From Trichobilharzia szidati (lineage: Eukaryota > Platyhelminthes > Trematoda > Strigeidida > Schistosomatidae), in assembly GCA_944472155.2 (NCBI GenBank), contig OX235277.1, positions 35,598,804 through 35,662,803 of the forward strand: a stretch of 64,000 bases of DNA, read 5' to 3'. The notes below the pieces were generated by a model. That model was not told where the DNA came from. It did not search any database and worked only from the letters and a program-made list of their open reading frames with translations. Positions 12,465-23,925 of the stretch are shown here, in pieces (within the stretch, counting starts at the first letter, position 1; each line of letters opens with the position of its first letter). The position numbers and the translations under genes are program-made.

Positions 12465-12715
12465 TCCTTTGTGTTTCTGGTGGAACAAAGGGCTTCAGGT
12501 CGAAGCCATGACGCTTTGGTAGCGGTGGCTATATTTATAAGGCGTGAGATTGGTAGCCTCAGGTTCAACCCCACCCCTGTCCTTACCGAGTTTACTAATG
12601 GCTGAGAAGTTCTAGGGTGCATCAGCCAGGAATCATACCCGGACCATCTTCGTGAGTGCTGAGTACTTTACCGTTCAAACACTGTGCTCAGTCACCCAGT
12701 AGTCTTCTGGATAAC
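12465..12715 (-). mobile_element. tRNA-headed SINE, older copy
   Basis: The minus strand carries the tail (complement of GGTGGAACAAAGGGCTTCAG at 12478) and a degraded B box (complement of GCCAGGAATCATACCCGGAC at 12624). Confidence 0.65.
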
Positions 12716-13017
12716 TCTCTGGCTTTCAAAGCAATAAGTACTTGGTTTCAGTCTCATAAGGAACACTGTAGATCAATCACTGACGGTCGCTAAACAGGGC
12801 TAAATGGGCCTCCTGAATTCCACACTGCTAGCCACTGTCACTGACACGTGACTCCAAAGCAACGTCCAAAATTTTTTTTACAAAAGGCTGATATGTATCA
12901 ACAGAGATTGGGCATTTTAGTGAAATTCAAAATAATTTCATCAAAATATTTTATGGAATAATATTAGATCTTTTATTATTCTTTTGTTTGTCTTCCCCCA
13001 CCTCATTTATTCTAGAA

Positions 13018-13071
13018 TATGTACTTCATGGTTTCAAAAATCAAACGAAGAAGCAAAGGCCTAGAGGAATG
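13018..13071 (+). CDS. Alternative last exon for the secreted-protein candidate
   Basis: A strong pyrimidine tract (cttcccccacctcatttatt) leads to an AG at 13012-13014. The following A would complete CG|A, and the frame reads ICTSWFQKSNEEAKA then TAG. This competes with 20850-20964 as the end of the plus-strand gene and would give a 105-residue protein. It has the better acceptor, but no clear AATAAA follows nearby. Boundaries are approximate. Confidence 0.2.
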
Positions 13072-14154
13072 GTACATTAAATCAGATTCCTTTTGTTATG
13101 TTCATTGATAAAGCATAATTTTGTTTTGAAAAAGATTCCTCATCGTCCTGTTTTCTGCTTTTTAATTACTTACCGGTTTATGGCAAATGAGTAGTGTCAT
13201 AGTGTTATTCACAGAATTAATTAGCTAATTATTCGAAAATTATACCACATTGGGTCTAGAAATGCTTAAGTCTAAAAAAAAACATAGAAATGTATTCTCC
13301 AATGGCTACTGACAGCATACAGAGGAATAGGAAGGTCTTAAAACCTTTCAGTAACCATGATATATATTATCCTTCGTAGTTCTACATCGTAATGACTACA
13401 TGGTAGGAGATTTCAAGATTTATAAAGTATTGATGTCAGAACCCATTTTGCAAAGGCGGTGGGCATAATTCAATAAATATTCTTCTGTGAGTCTCGGAAA
13501 TCTGTGTGACAAACATAGTCACACTAAGTTGTACTGATGAGTCTAAATATGTGTGTGATTTTGGATTCATACATGCATCCCAAGTAGGTAACTTTGTTCC
13601 CAATAAGATTCAAACTAAGTACACATTGCTTCAAATGCCAAAAACGTATTCCATTAGATCACTTGACCTAGAGAGCCACCGCCTGTGCTATCAGTGCGAT
13701 ATGAAATTATTCGTATATATGATTTTTCGCTTGATCTATCTAACCAAGATTGACTAGCTTAATTTTGGTACTAGAGACACTTTGTATAGTTACCCTGTTA
13801 TTACCCGGAATCAAGGATGTGCTTTTTGTTCTACTTGCGGATTGTCAGCTGGAGAGCAACTGGATCCAGCTGATCGCTAACATTTGATCTTGGATGACCG
13901 ACTTGATGAGGTTACCAGTAATCGCTAACTTTCAACAATTAGCTCCTTTAGGAAATTGGAATAATACAATAAGAACATCTTTTGAAGGATGAGATGAATT
14001 CATTCTATTTCACATACTTTTCATCATCAAGTGCATACAAGCTGCATATGAAATAATTTTAAAAAACTTTAAATGAATAATCAGTACATTTTATAAGATT
14101 TTGAAAAACGTGCCAAAAATGGAAACGAGGTACAAACGCATTAAGATATGATAG

Positions 14155-15430
14155 AGAAGATTTGTAGCTCAGGTGGATGATTTTGATGTGGTTGTGTTCT
14201 CTGAGCTGGATAGTTAATTTGCGAAGCTTTCATCACCCTACTAGGCGACATCTTCAGCGCATACTTCAATTTGAAGTGAGCTTTTAGATTTCTCCACGAG
14301 TTTATTAATCATCTCTCCCGGTGACCTTGGACGTGATTGGTTGTTTTTGTGTGTTTTCACACCTTCTAGGTTACTTGTATTGTCATTCATTGTTTCTTTG
14401 ACTTGAACTTTGACCCTTTGTGTGTGAGGTTTCTTTCTTATCGGTTGATAAATTTTGTCTATCTCGATGTGTCTATTGATTGATGATTCACTGGAATGCC
14501 AAGCTTCTAAAAATTCTCTAGCATTCTTGTTGTTTCCTCTGTTTAATATTTGAACGTTGTCCCAATCGAATTGATGTCCGTGGTTGTCTGTATGTAGTGA
14601 TATGAGGGAGTGGATATCATGTCTTTTGACAGCTAGCTTATGTTCGTGGATACGAAGATGAAGGGGACGTCCACTTTGGCCAATGTAGTGTTTCCGCAGT
14701 TGATACAATCTATTTTGTAGATGATGTTAGTTTTATCTTCTTTCGCTGTTGAGTCTTTTGGTTGACATAGAATTGAGTGAAGTGACTTTGTTGGTTTTTG
14801 TACGACGTCAATTCCTAAAGGTTTGAAGAGTCTTGTAGGGATTTCTGAGATATCCTTTATATATGGTAAGGCGATTTTCTTTGTGCTTTCCTTGGGGGCT
14901 TTTGGTTTGATAGGTTGGCTTGGGGGTATATGTCTTCTGATGAAATTCCGTGGATATCCATTCTTTTGGAAGACGTCCATGAGATATCTTTCTTCAATTT
15001 TCCTTAAGGTGGGAGTGCTGCAATGAGTCCTGGCTCTCTTGAATAGTGTTTGTATGCAATTCCTCTTGTGTGCTATTGGATTGTTGCTGTTGTAATTCAG
15101 GATTTGGTCTGTGTGAGTTGATTTTCTATAGACTTGAGTTTCTAATTCCCCTGTGGTTGTTCGCTTGACTAAGACGTCCAAAAATGGAATTTGGTTCTCT
15201 GACTCCTCTTCTCTTGTGAATTTGATGTCGTTGAAGACGTTGTTTATCAGGTTGTGAGCTTCATCTAACTCGTTTCTTTTGATAATTACAAATGTGTCGT
15301 CTACGTAGCGTACCCAAATCTTGGGTTTGATCTTTGGTAGAATCATGTTTTCGAGCCTTTGCATCACATTAAAAAATAAAGTTTCAGTAGCAGTAGGATA
15401 CTGTCTGGACGCGTACAAGAACATCTTCCA
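14155..15430 (-). mobile_element. Penelope-like element, 5'-truncated, frameshifted
   Basis: The reverse transcriptase part (14710-15424) contains WVRYVDDTFVI with the catalytic Asp pair, IPFLDVLV and the post-RT motif NGYPRNFIRRH. It runs into a GIY-YIG endonuclease: IIYKIDCINCG, then in another frame KHYIGQSGRPLHLRIHEHKL, then QFDWDNVQIL and AREFLEAWHS. YVDD-type RT joined to GIY-YIG is diagnostic of Penelope-like elements (Cercyon has been described in S. mansoni). The break near 14693 fits loss of one A in GGAAAACAC. The element continues through GATGTCGCCTAGTAGGGTGA past its stop at 14241 to a 3' end around 14155. The first part of the RT is missing. Confidence 0.9.
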
Positions 15431-15727
15431 ATGTGTTCGTCGAAATAGGAAATTAAACGAACCGTTAATTCATTTCTTGAGTATCTTGTTCGTACCTATT
15501 ATTACACATCATTAGATATATCCTTTAAAGTGATGTAAAAGGTAGGACCAAGTCGTTTGAAAAGTTTCCGACAGCTTATTCTAGTATATGTAGGGAAACC
15601 GTTTAAATGGGTTGACAAAACCTGTTTGGCAATCTTTTTCAATGTCGTGGCCTTAAAACCTTTTTAAAATATATAATAATCTTCTAAATCCAAAATAAAC
15701 TTCACATACATCTTGAGTCTCTTACTC

Positions 15728-16090
15728 TTATGGATAGTATTCTCGTTTCCAAGTGTCCAGAGTTTTAGCAATAATCATTTCTGAGTGACATTCACCACTT
15801 GATGCTTTAAGACTACATAAGACTGTTTCTCCAAGTTTTACAGTTTGTCTTCTTGATATATCAGCCATATACACTTTCATGCCCGTACATTTATTGTGTA
15901 ACACTGTCGTGTCTAAACAGACAGATGCAGGAAAAAGAATATCAACAATTCCATCTTCAAAATACGTCGTTAATTGTGCACATTGGGGAGCCCCGTCTGA
16001 TTTCCTAAAAGTGGTATACACAGCTCTCCAGAGTCGCACAAAAGAACCTCGATTTGGGAACTGGCAGCTGCCCCCTGTGTTTGAAAGCAT
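15728..16090 (-). CDS. 120-codon ORF, possible exon or retrocopy, function unknown
   Basis: The minus strand is open from ATG at 16090 to TAA at 15728, reading for example GGSCQFPNRGSFVRLWRAVY, then LTTYFEDGIVDILFPASVCL, LHNKCTGMKVYMADISRRQT and SSGECHSEMIIAKTL. The mixed, non-repetitive composition with five Cys and the lack of low-complexity runs look more like real coding sequence than chance. An AG directly precedes the ATG (TATTAG|ATG), so it may be an acceptor and this a terminal exon. It lies 6 kb past the end of CELF. I recognise no domain; a decayed retrocopy is equally possible. Confidence 0.35.
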   Translation of the reverse strand: MLSNTGGSCQFPNRGSFVRLWRAVYTTFRKSDGAPQCAQLTTYFEDGIVDILFPASVCLDTTVLHNKCTGMKVYMADISRRQTVKLGETVLCSLKASSGECHSEMIIAKTLDTWKREYYP

Positions 16091-16954
16091 CTAATACATT
16101 TATATGCCTTGTCATAGCCAGAGTAGCCCACTGTTATTTCCGTTATAAAGTTATCTGATTTTAATTGGGTATGATAATTGCTGAGGAAAGGGAACTCAGA
16201 TGAGAGCGAATGTTTTCATAAAGGGAAAGTAAACTTTAAATAGTTTAAATAGTCCCGAAATTCGGATTTTCTTTACACCTACATTAAGTCCCTACAAGAT
16301 TGAGAATATTCAAGAATGTATAATCCAAGCAGGTTTTGTCACTTGTGCAAACTGATCATGGCTGATATTCATGCTCGCCTTCAGATCAGAAGCCAAATAT
16401 ATTTCATCTTCGTTCATATACCACCAAACTGAGGGAAATTAAGATGAAACATATTAAAATTCTGTGGGAACAAAAACACACAGATCATATTTAAATATGT
16501 GCTTTAAATACTTACTACGAGGCAGGGAAATAAAATAGGCTGTGAATACAGAAGACTGTATACACTCATCGACTACCATGGTCAGCTTATAACTGCCAAC
16601 TAACTCAAATTCTTCCTTCCCTACAGCTTTACTGAAAAGGCGGAAGATAGAATAAATATTCGCTATTTAATTAGATCCAGAGATTTCGCACCCACGTCAC
16701 CAAAAACTTTTCCAACAGATTGTTGCAAACTTTCATTAATTGATGCCTTCACCTGGTACTGAACAACAGATAGGTAGTGGTAGACGACAAGCAACAAGGA
16801 AGCCTGACAGGCAGTGAATCGGTAAACAGTCTGTAATTCAATAAATATGTAGAAGGATATGGGAGTAGATTGGACTTACACCAAGAAGACATTTGGGTTA
16901 CATCATGCATCTGATGGTTGAGTAGAATCCCAATAGGAGGCAACGAGTTGGGCA

Positions 16955-17260
16955 TGAGTTCAAGGATGATGTGGAGGAGACCATCTGAAAATGAAATGAA
17001 ATCTTTTCTGCAGTTGTGGACCCAGCTGAAATGAAGACAGGTAGGCGAGTGAAATGGAGACGTGCTACTGAAGCTTACTACTCACAGGGTCTAGCATTCA
17101 GCTGTTGGCTAACGCACTCCTAAACCCCAACCCAAATCACTGATCAGTAGTGATCCTGGTAAATAGCAAAGACTGATTGTGTGGATAGTGACCCTACTCC
17201 TTATAAGCAACACCACAGGTGTTGAAATGTCAAAGTTTAAAGACCTTTGACACGTACAAT
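16955..17260 (+). mobile_element. LINE 3' scrap followed by degenerate SINE
   Basis: GTGGAGGAGACCATCTG and AAATGGAGACGTGCTACTGA resemble the LINE 3' region. From 17090, GCTAACGCACTCCTAAACCC, GATCCTGGTAAATAGC and CAACACCACAGGTGTTG resemble a decayed SINE body. Both calls rest on short matches. Confidence 0.4.
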
Positions 17261-19024
17261 TATCTTACGTATAAGTCGAATGCGCAAAAACTGTGATCTG
17301 ACTGTTTAGCGACGTACTTATAAAGATTTTATTAGTACACCTGAGTGCTTAGCCCGCAGCCAACATAGGAAACACTATATTATAATATGTTCTTTGTCCA
17401 TCCTGAAATCTTTGTACAGAATTTCCAAATACACACAGCAGTAATATAAGAAAATAATGAGGAGAAGAATCGGTTTGTTGATGCTAAGATATAAAAAATG
17501 AAAATATGACCACATACATTATTTTGTCTTGAAAATTTTAGGGATGTGATCTTTTTTTACTATTTTATTTTTTTTTTACTAATACTAATATCTTCCTGAC
17601 ACACTTGATGTAAGCCAAACTAGAGGTAACTGACAAATTGCATTTATTCTTATTTATATTTGTGATGTTAGTATATATTGATTTTCCACTGGGATCTAAC
17701 TGGAGTCATATATCTAGTCCTTTCTGTTGGAAGTGGCTGAATTCTGTCAGTCAGATATTCCACGTAGTTAGTAAGCTGGCATTACAATGTTCTCTGAAAT
17801 GATTTTGGATGTTCGGAGCATGAAGCCATAGACCTAGGCTTCTCATTCACTTGACCTCGTCAGTATTGTCTATCTGTGAACTTGAAAATAGTCCTCAAAT
17901 ATCCAAACCAGCACTAACCGAATGTGTATTCGTAGAAATTCCCACTCAGCTATTTGTGCTCACTAACGACTAGGTACATGACTGTGGTCGTTCACTAATG
18001 AACACTAGGTGCGTGTGAATTACAGTTCTACAAAAAATAAGCCATAAACTCGAATAACTTTTGAGAAGTCTTTGACTTTAGCACCTAGTGACACCGTTGC
18101 GGAATATGAACTCTTTAGAAACCGCAAATAAGCCCTTACTGACGGGTGCCAGCAAACATAAAACCTCGGCTCACGATTTCCTGCCAGTTGCTTTCAAGCA
18201 GCTAACATAAATACATTACTGGATAATTAGAGAGAAGTAAATTTAGCGCACTTTGCTGAACAAAAACCTAAGTGACTCATAGGTTTAAGCAGGCTACCAG
18301 CAGCAGTGTTCTTACTTCACCTAAGGTTATTTTAGAGTTGGTGACTAGCGTTTCATTAGATGTTGTGTAATCAGCAGTCTCATCTTAGTATGCATATCCA
18401 TTTAGTCAGAACGAATTACACTAGTCTGTAAGGAACATGAAGGTCGTTCAAGGTCTATAACATCATAGGCAAATGATGCAGATTCTATAGCCATTAGGAG
18501 CGTGAATTTTCACAGAAATTATTGATGACTGTTAAAAAGCACAATTGATGTCTAGGTCAGACAAGACTTCCTACTGTTTGGTAAGTAACGACCAGTAGAA
18601 GTCTATTATATCATTCACCACGTCGCATACTTAACTAGTAGTTATCCGTTTATAAGCAATAGGTCGTGCACAGATGTATTTCCAATACAATTAATGTTAA
18701 CTTGCCACATTCAACTGATTTTTTTCGTTCTTCGCGTTATGAGTGAGACACGGGACTTCACGCATTTTGAATTCTTAGAAGCCTTGCTGTCGTTTTACTT
18801 TATGGAATTGGATTGCTAACCTTACACCCAACCCTACATCATTCTGAGGCTAACCGCCACCTAGTAAACTAAGCGAGATTAACAGAGTGTGGCAACTGGG
18901 AACCGCCCGCGCGCTGATGACGTGTAAAATATGAAGCATCCCATATTCTAAGTATTCGCTCCTGTGGTATATGTACTAAAATTACGACGATACAAAAAAG
19001 ATAAGGTGCATTCGAAAGCGAAGG
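17261..19024. other. Non-coding stretch, nothing recognised
   Basis: No reading frame or strong repeat is seen. GATTGCTAACCTTACACCCA near 18810 is a scrap resembling the body of a reverse SINE. Confidence 0.45.
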
Positions 19025-19740
19025 TAAGACTTCATATACGAACATACAAAAGATGGAGGTGATGAAGATACCTAACCGACAACAACAACAACAACAAAAA
19101 CCAGTCACCAGCAATTAGAGAAATTCAAAGTATTTCAATTCTGTCACTTATCTACACAGTATCGTTTAAGATACATGCAGTATGGATGAAGATGTGAACA
19201 TCGAGATTGGGAAGGTAAGGTAAACCTTCAATAACTGGAAATCACTGTTAAGATCTGCTGCGATCAGCATAAAGAACAAGATCAGGATTTTTAGCACTAA
19301 TGTCGAGTCACTGTTCTCATATGGTTCATGAACTTGATGCAAGTGTCAACAAAATCACTTCCAAAACAGACTACTGCAGGCTTCCATTAACAGCTGCGCT
19401 TACTCGATATTCAGGATCAGATATCTAGAAAACATATGTAACAAGCAACTTTAAAAGGCAACGAACCAACTAGCAACCTATCGCCTAACAAATATGGAGA
19501 AGGAAATGGACATGGATTTTGAAATACGCTGACGTCAGCTCTGAATCACATCATGCATCAGGCCTTCGGGTGGAACTAGAATGGGAAACGACAGTGTGGG
19601 GGCGGGTTTTATGGTGAAATGGAAGAAGTCACTTGAGGAAGAAATGCAAGCTTATGGAAAGTCACAGAGTAAGCTGGAAAGAAATTGCAGGGAGCCAACA
19701 TGTATGTTCTACTCGAAATTCAAGGGTATAATAAATCAGA
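19025..19740 (+). mobile_element. Decayed copy of the AATAAT-tailed LINE
   Basis: It begins at the KTEVMKIP region (GGAGGTGATGAAGATACC), followed by a CAA repeat coding for Gln, and retains ATCAGCATAAAGAACAAGAT (ISIKNKI). It ends with GTATGTTCTACTCGAAATTC and AAGGGTATAATAAA. Many indels. Confidence 0.7.
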
Positions 19741-19759
19741 AGAATTAATGAATTGGAAA

Positions 19760-19960
19760 GACCATTGGATCGGATCCCTGTAGATTAATGGTCTACGACC
19801 TCACTAGCCTTGTAACCGGATTGTTCTTAGTTCGAACATCAGTGAGTGCTTGCTGATGATGAGTCTCAAACTAAGATAAAACAGATGTCCAGTACTCCCA
19901 GGTCTTCCAATGCTTCCCTAACCGATGTCAGTTCATTGATGAAATCCTGAATAGATGACG
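19760..19960 (+). repeat. Single forward arm of fold-back family A
   Basis: ATTAATGGTCTACGACCTCA, TTAGTTCGAACATCAGTGAG, GAGTCTCAAACTAAGATAAA, CCAATGCTTCCCTAACCGAT and GTTCATTGATGAAATCCTG match the arm in order. Confidence 0.65.
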
Positions 19961-20114
19961 GTAGATATTAGATACCTGCATGCAGTATGAATACCAACAT
20001 TACACTTTTGCTCGAGTCGCCACTGTAATTCCCAACCAATCAATAAATGACCTCCGCCCCACGGAAATCTAACCTGCAACATATTATAAGGAAGGAAACA
20101 ACACACCGAAACAT

Positions 20115-22212
20115 GTATACGATAGCATTTTATTGCTGTTTCGTGTTATGCAATTGCATACAGACATGAAATAAAATGCAGAGAGAAGAAAAACAATTTA
20201 ATAGTTTTTTTCAAATGAAATTTAAAATTAAAACGTCGAATTACGTCAAATATATAATATATATATGTATATATGTATGCATATGAAGATAAATTACTTA
20301 AGAAAACCATATTTTAATTGTATTCGTTATTTTAAATCTTCGTAAGAAGAGGTTGAATGAAGGATGGGGGTTTGAAGAAGGAAAGCTTAATTCCTTATGG
20401 ATTTGCAATTTTCAGATAATTTATATGAATATATATATGTATATATATGCAGTTTTTTCGCTTCTGTTCAAATTTCCACAAAAATCAGAAGGTCAGTTGA
20501 AGATGCCGCATGTCTTTGCATCTGTCTGTTCAATTTTTATTTTATGATAACTTCGAAAAAGCAAAACAGAGCATACATTTATGAGAATAATGACAATTTA
20601 GCGCAGGGACGGGTTGGTTAAGCCGTCAGTGGGCTTGATTTTGGGTTCTTATCTGAGGATTAATCACTTTGCTAACTAATGGTCTTCGTCATTATCACGA
20701 CATTATTTATAGTCACTTCATCGACTTTAGAAGACAAAAATGAAATGTTTATGAAGCAGTGAACATGAACACTATTTTTCTGTGTGTGTAGAAAGGAGTT
20801 TGTATTGTTTTTGTGTTTTAGTTGTGTTATTGTTGATTTGTGTGCATAGAATTCAATCTGCCAACCAACTGACCGACACATCAATTGGCCGAGTTTATGT
20901 GATTTCAAACAAACGCGAAAGTCGTTTTTCCTTAAATGACTTAGCCTACTTTCGAGTAGTATAATAAATATCACACAAATAAATTGTCCACTTCACAGAA
21001 ACAATCGATAGCAAGTAATTAGGTGAAAGGATAAAACAACATAAAATACTTTTAGATAAATAAATATTATGACAGCATGTGAAAAACAAACATTAAATCA
21101 ATGTCAAATAAACACAGGAGTCAACACATAAAGCAGGAAGGGAGTGATAAAAGTAAGTGCGAATTATGTAACTAACATAGAAATAAAAACAACAACAACA
21201 ACAAGAAAACACGATAACAATGAAAGTTCTAATCACTTGAACAGAACACACTGAAAGCTCATACGACAACACTGTAATTTGATATTCAAATGGTGCATAT
21301 GTCTATGATTATTAGAGTTGAATAGCTGGAGACGCCAGTGGGCAAGGGATGAAGATGGGGAATGGGGGATGGTGCTGGGATGAAGACGAACTAAATCAAT
21401 AATATACTGAATAGAATTCATACATGGACTTGTATATTCTTCATATTTTTTTCATAATTAATGTGTGGATTTTTCCATTTTTCTGTGTTTCAATAAATTA
21501 TGCGAATAATTTACTTACATTCATACATACAATTGAATATTTATGCCTTTGAAGCAAAAGTGAAGTCATTCTGAGAAATAATTATCACCATTGTCTTAGC
21601 ACTATGTCATGCAGTATTATAGTCTTATGACTTTACACTTGGAAATAAAATTATGATTATGATTATGATGAATAAGCCTCACATTATTCGATTATTATTG
21701 CATATGTACATACATGTATACGCAGTCAGTTTTAGAATAGTTGCTTCCAAGGAAAATAAATAATTAAATAGCTTAATAAATAAATTAATTCATTAATTCA
21801 TTAAGTGGCAATAAAATTCCCTTACATACACACACACACACACTTTTAATTACATCGGTATTGTCATGATGAAAGGAGTGAGACGCAGGCTGACGATCAC
21901 ACTTCTCTGTTCATAGAATTGTGTACAGCAGATAACGAAACAATCCAGGAAGGAGAGAAGGAAATAAAAGAAGTGAGCCGAAGTATTAAGGAGCAAAGGG
22001 TGAAGCGGATATTTGTGTAGTAGTAGAGTGACTAGTAGTCAGTAAGCAAACCTCATCAATATGTATAATCGTGTCAGTTAATTATTTATTTTCAAATTAA
22101 TAGGGAAACCGTTTAAACAAGAATAAGAATAAATAAATAAAATAAAATAAAATAAAAATGAATTTTTCCAGTAATATTTTGTATGTGCGAATGAGTGTGT
22201 TGAGTTTATTTT
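20115..22212 (-). other. Probable CELF 3' UTR / convergent intergenic stretch
   Basis: About 2.1 kb downstream of the CELF stop is AT-rich and, unlike nearly everything around it, free of recognisable transposon sequence. On the minus strand it has several AATAAA hexamers (one at about 20129-20134) and a GU repeat (complement of 21828-21843). CELF mRNAs often have long 3' UTRs, so I infer much of this is UTR. The candidate plus-strand exon 20850-20964 lies inside it, so the two transcripts may overlap tail to tail. Confidence 0.4.
20850..20964 (+). CDS. Candidate secreted-protein gene, last exon
   Basis: After an AG at 20848-20849 this exon completes the split codon CG|A and reads IQSANQLTDTSIGRVYVISN, then KRESRFSLNDLAYFRVV, ending TAA TAA. 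An AATAAA overlaps the stop (20963-20968). Joined to 3480-3594 and 9028-9181 it gives a 127-residue protein with no frame conflict. A Lys-Arg pair before ESRFSL could be a dibasic processing site, so a peptide precursor is one possibility, but nothing else supports it. The intron would be 11.7 kb. The same reading frame also opens upstream at 20782 (with a hydrophobic start), so this could be a separate short ORF. Confidence 0.35.
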
Positions 22213-22343
22213 TTAATACGGTTTAGTTGAATCATTTTTAGGACGTTTCAACTGAACTTTCAAACGTTTCATACCAATTTGAAAGCCATTCATTGCTTGT
22301 ATAGCAGCCTGTGCACTGGTTGGATTATCAAAGCTAACAAAAC
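22213..22343 (-). CDS. CELF: CELF last exon: end of RRM3 and stop codon
   Basis: The final coding exon encodes [20 protein letters not shown], then [20 protein letters not shown] and PY, followed by TAA at 22213-22215. This is the signature C-terminus of CELF/Bruno proteins ([12 protein letters not shown]...PY). With the split Gly it completes RNP1 (GFVSF). The acceptor is TTTTAAG. An AATAAA hexamer occurs a few bases past the stop (complement of 22204-22209), and others occur further down, so the 3' end cannot be fixed from sequence. Confidence 0.97.
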
Positions 22344-22899
22344 CTTAAAAATAAATAATAGTAATAATAATAATAATGATTAAAATTGAGACTATTTTGT
22401 TATTAACTGATGAATGTACTGAATAACAAGATGATCTGTGAAACTGAACTGATCCGATAGATCATGATCTTGCCCAACTTCTGTGAGAAGGAATTATTTA
22501 GAGCTACAGTCTCTGTTATATATTCCTAGTTTTGCCTAATTTTGCCTAAAACCTTAAAGTAACTATTTTAAGGAGTTATTGGTTGCCAGTACTTTTAATG
22601 CATCACTGAGTCACTGTATTTTCAAGGTGATTCTCACTATATACATAGAGAGTTTCTGTCTAGCATTTTGACTGTCGTTTGAGACAGTAAAAGCTCTCTT
22701 ATTGTCGTCCAGTCTTTTCTTTTGTCTTTGCGTGCCGGTGGTATAACTGTTGTTGTTGACGTGCGATTAGAACGGATAAGCCAGTGCATTAAGTTAGCAT
22801 TCAGTTATATTCTACTAGTTCGTAGTTTCACCCTAAAGGCAAACATTACAAACTTGAACCACTGCTGATTCAAAACTGACTAAGAAATAATTCCACATT

Positions 22900-23925
22900 A
22901 GTTTGTTTATTAGGTATATCACACAGTGAAACAGTATTATTTACTGGATGACGTTTCGAACAAAATTTATTGTTCATAATCATATCAATTGTGATCACAC
23001 GACTTTGACACTTGAGTTTTACAGTTTTTCTTTGTTCTCTCCTATTTGTCGTAGGGGTAGTAGAATTTTCCAGATATCTGGGACAGGTGATGAATCATTC
23101 CTATTGCATGTATTTGTAGTTGATTCGATAAACAAAGCTTCTGTTATCAATCACTTCCTATACCCTGTGACATTGGATTTTAAAACTGTCATCCTATCCC
23201 ATCCTATTGTGTGGTTGTGTGTAACTGCATGTAGTGCTATAGCTGAACTATTCTCTAGATTTCTTATCTTATTCGGGTCAACCAATCTAGATTTTGCTAG
23301 GTTTTTATGTTCAGCTAGTCTGACTGCCCCTGTTCTACTAGTTTGACCTATGTATTTGACCTGACAATCATTTCAGGCAGGGTATGAGATAAACTAAATT
23401 GTTTTGGTTGTAAGGGCTCTACAGGATCCTTTAACCGACAAAGTTTGTTTCTTATTTATTTTATTATTTTTTTTATTTTGATTGACAGCTTGATTCCACA
23501 CCGTATTTTCAGTACAAGTGTGGAAATTTCAGCATGGATATCGGTAGCCCAAATTCAGGCCGACCATAGATATCGGGTGTGCGTCGGCAGGGGATCGAAC
23601 CCCGGACCATGTGCATGGTCGGCGAGAGTCCTAACCACTGTGCCACCGACGCCACCGACGAGTTTGTGGGTTTGAATGCCGTTTTTATTCCTGCCTTGTT
23701 AAGAATTCTGCGTAAGGCTTCCGAGGTTCCTTCCTTGTATGGAATTACTACTGATGATTTAGATTCTTTATTGTTGGTGTCGTCATTAATATTATTATTA
23801 TTATCACTATTATCATTATCATTATTATTGTTATTATCACTACCGCTACTATCATTACTTATTTTATTGTTACATTTCCTTAAATATTTCCTGACTAATT
23901 TATCCGGGTAATTATTAAGTTTCAA
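22900..23925 (-). mobile_element. Penelope-like element with SINE inserted in it
   Basis: On the minus strand from 23925 the text reads NNYPDKLVRKYLRKC (post-RT motif), an Asn/Asp-rich stretch from an ATT-type repeat, SVVIPYKEGTSEALRRILNK and AGIKTAFKPTNS. It is then interrupted by a SINE (23485-23652) and resumes with LKDPVEPLQPKQFSLSHTLP and the GIY-YIG part NDCQVKYIGQTSRTG, VRLAEHKNLA and ALHAVTHNHTIGWD. Stops near the IPCLK*LSG junction show decay. The 3' end is near 22903 (complement of ATTAGTTTGTTTATTAGG). Confidence 0.88.
23485..23652 (-). mobile_element. tRNA-headed SINE (second tail type) inside a Penelope element
   Basis: On the minus strand it begins GCGTCGGTGGCACAGTGG (A box), has the B box GGTTCGATCCC, then GCACACCCGATATCTATGG and a tail ending in CGGTGTGGAATCAAGC and A/T-rich sequence. 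It shares both head and tail with 11209-11405. It splits the Penelope ORF exactly between the RT-side linker and the endonuclease. Confidence 0.8.

Noticed and set aside
22948..23346. 132-codon plus-strand ORF and its near-identical minus-strand partner at 23922-24251
   Set aside because: Both are antisense readings of the inverted Penelope endonuclease arms; their identity comes from the inverted repeat, not from a gene family.
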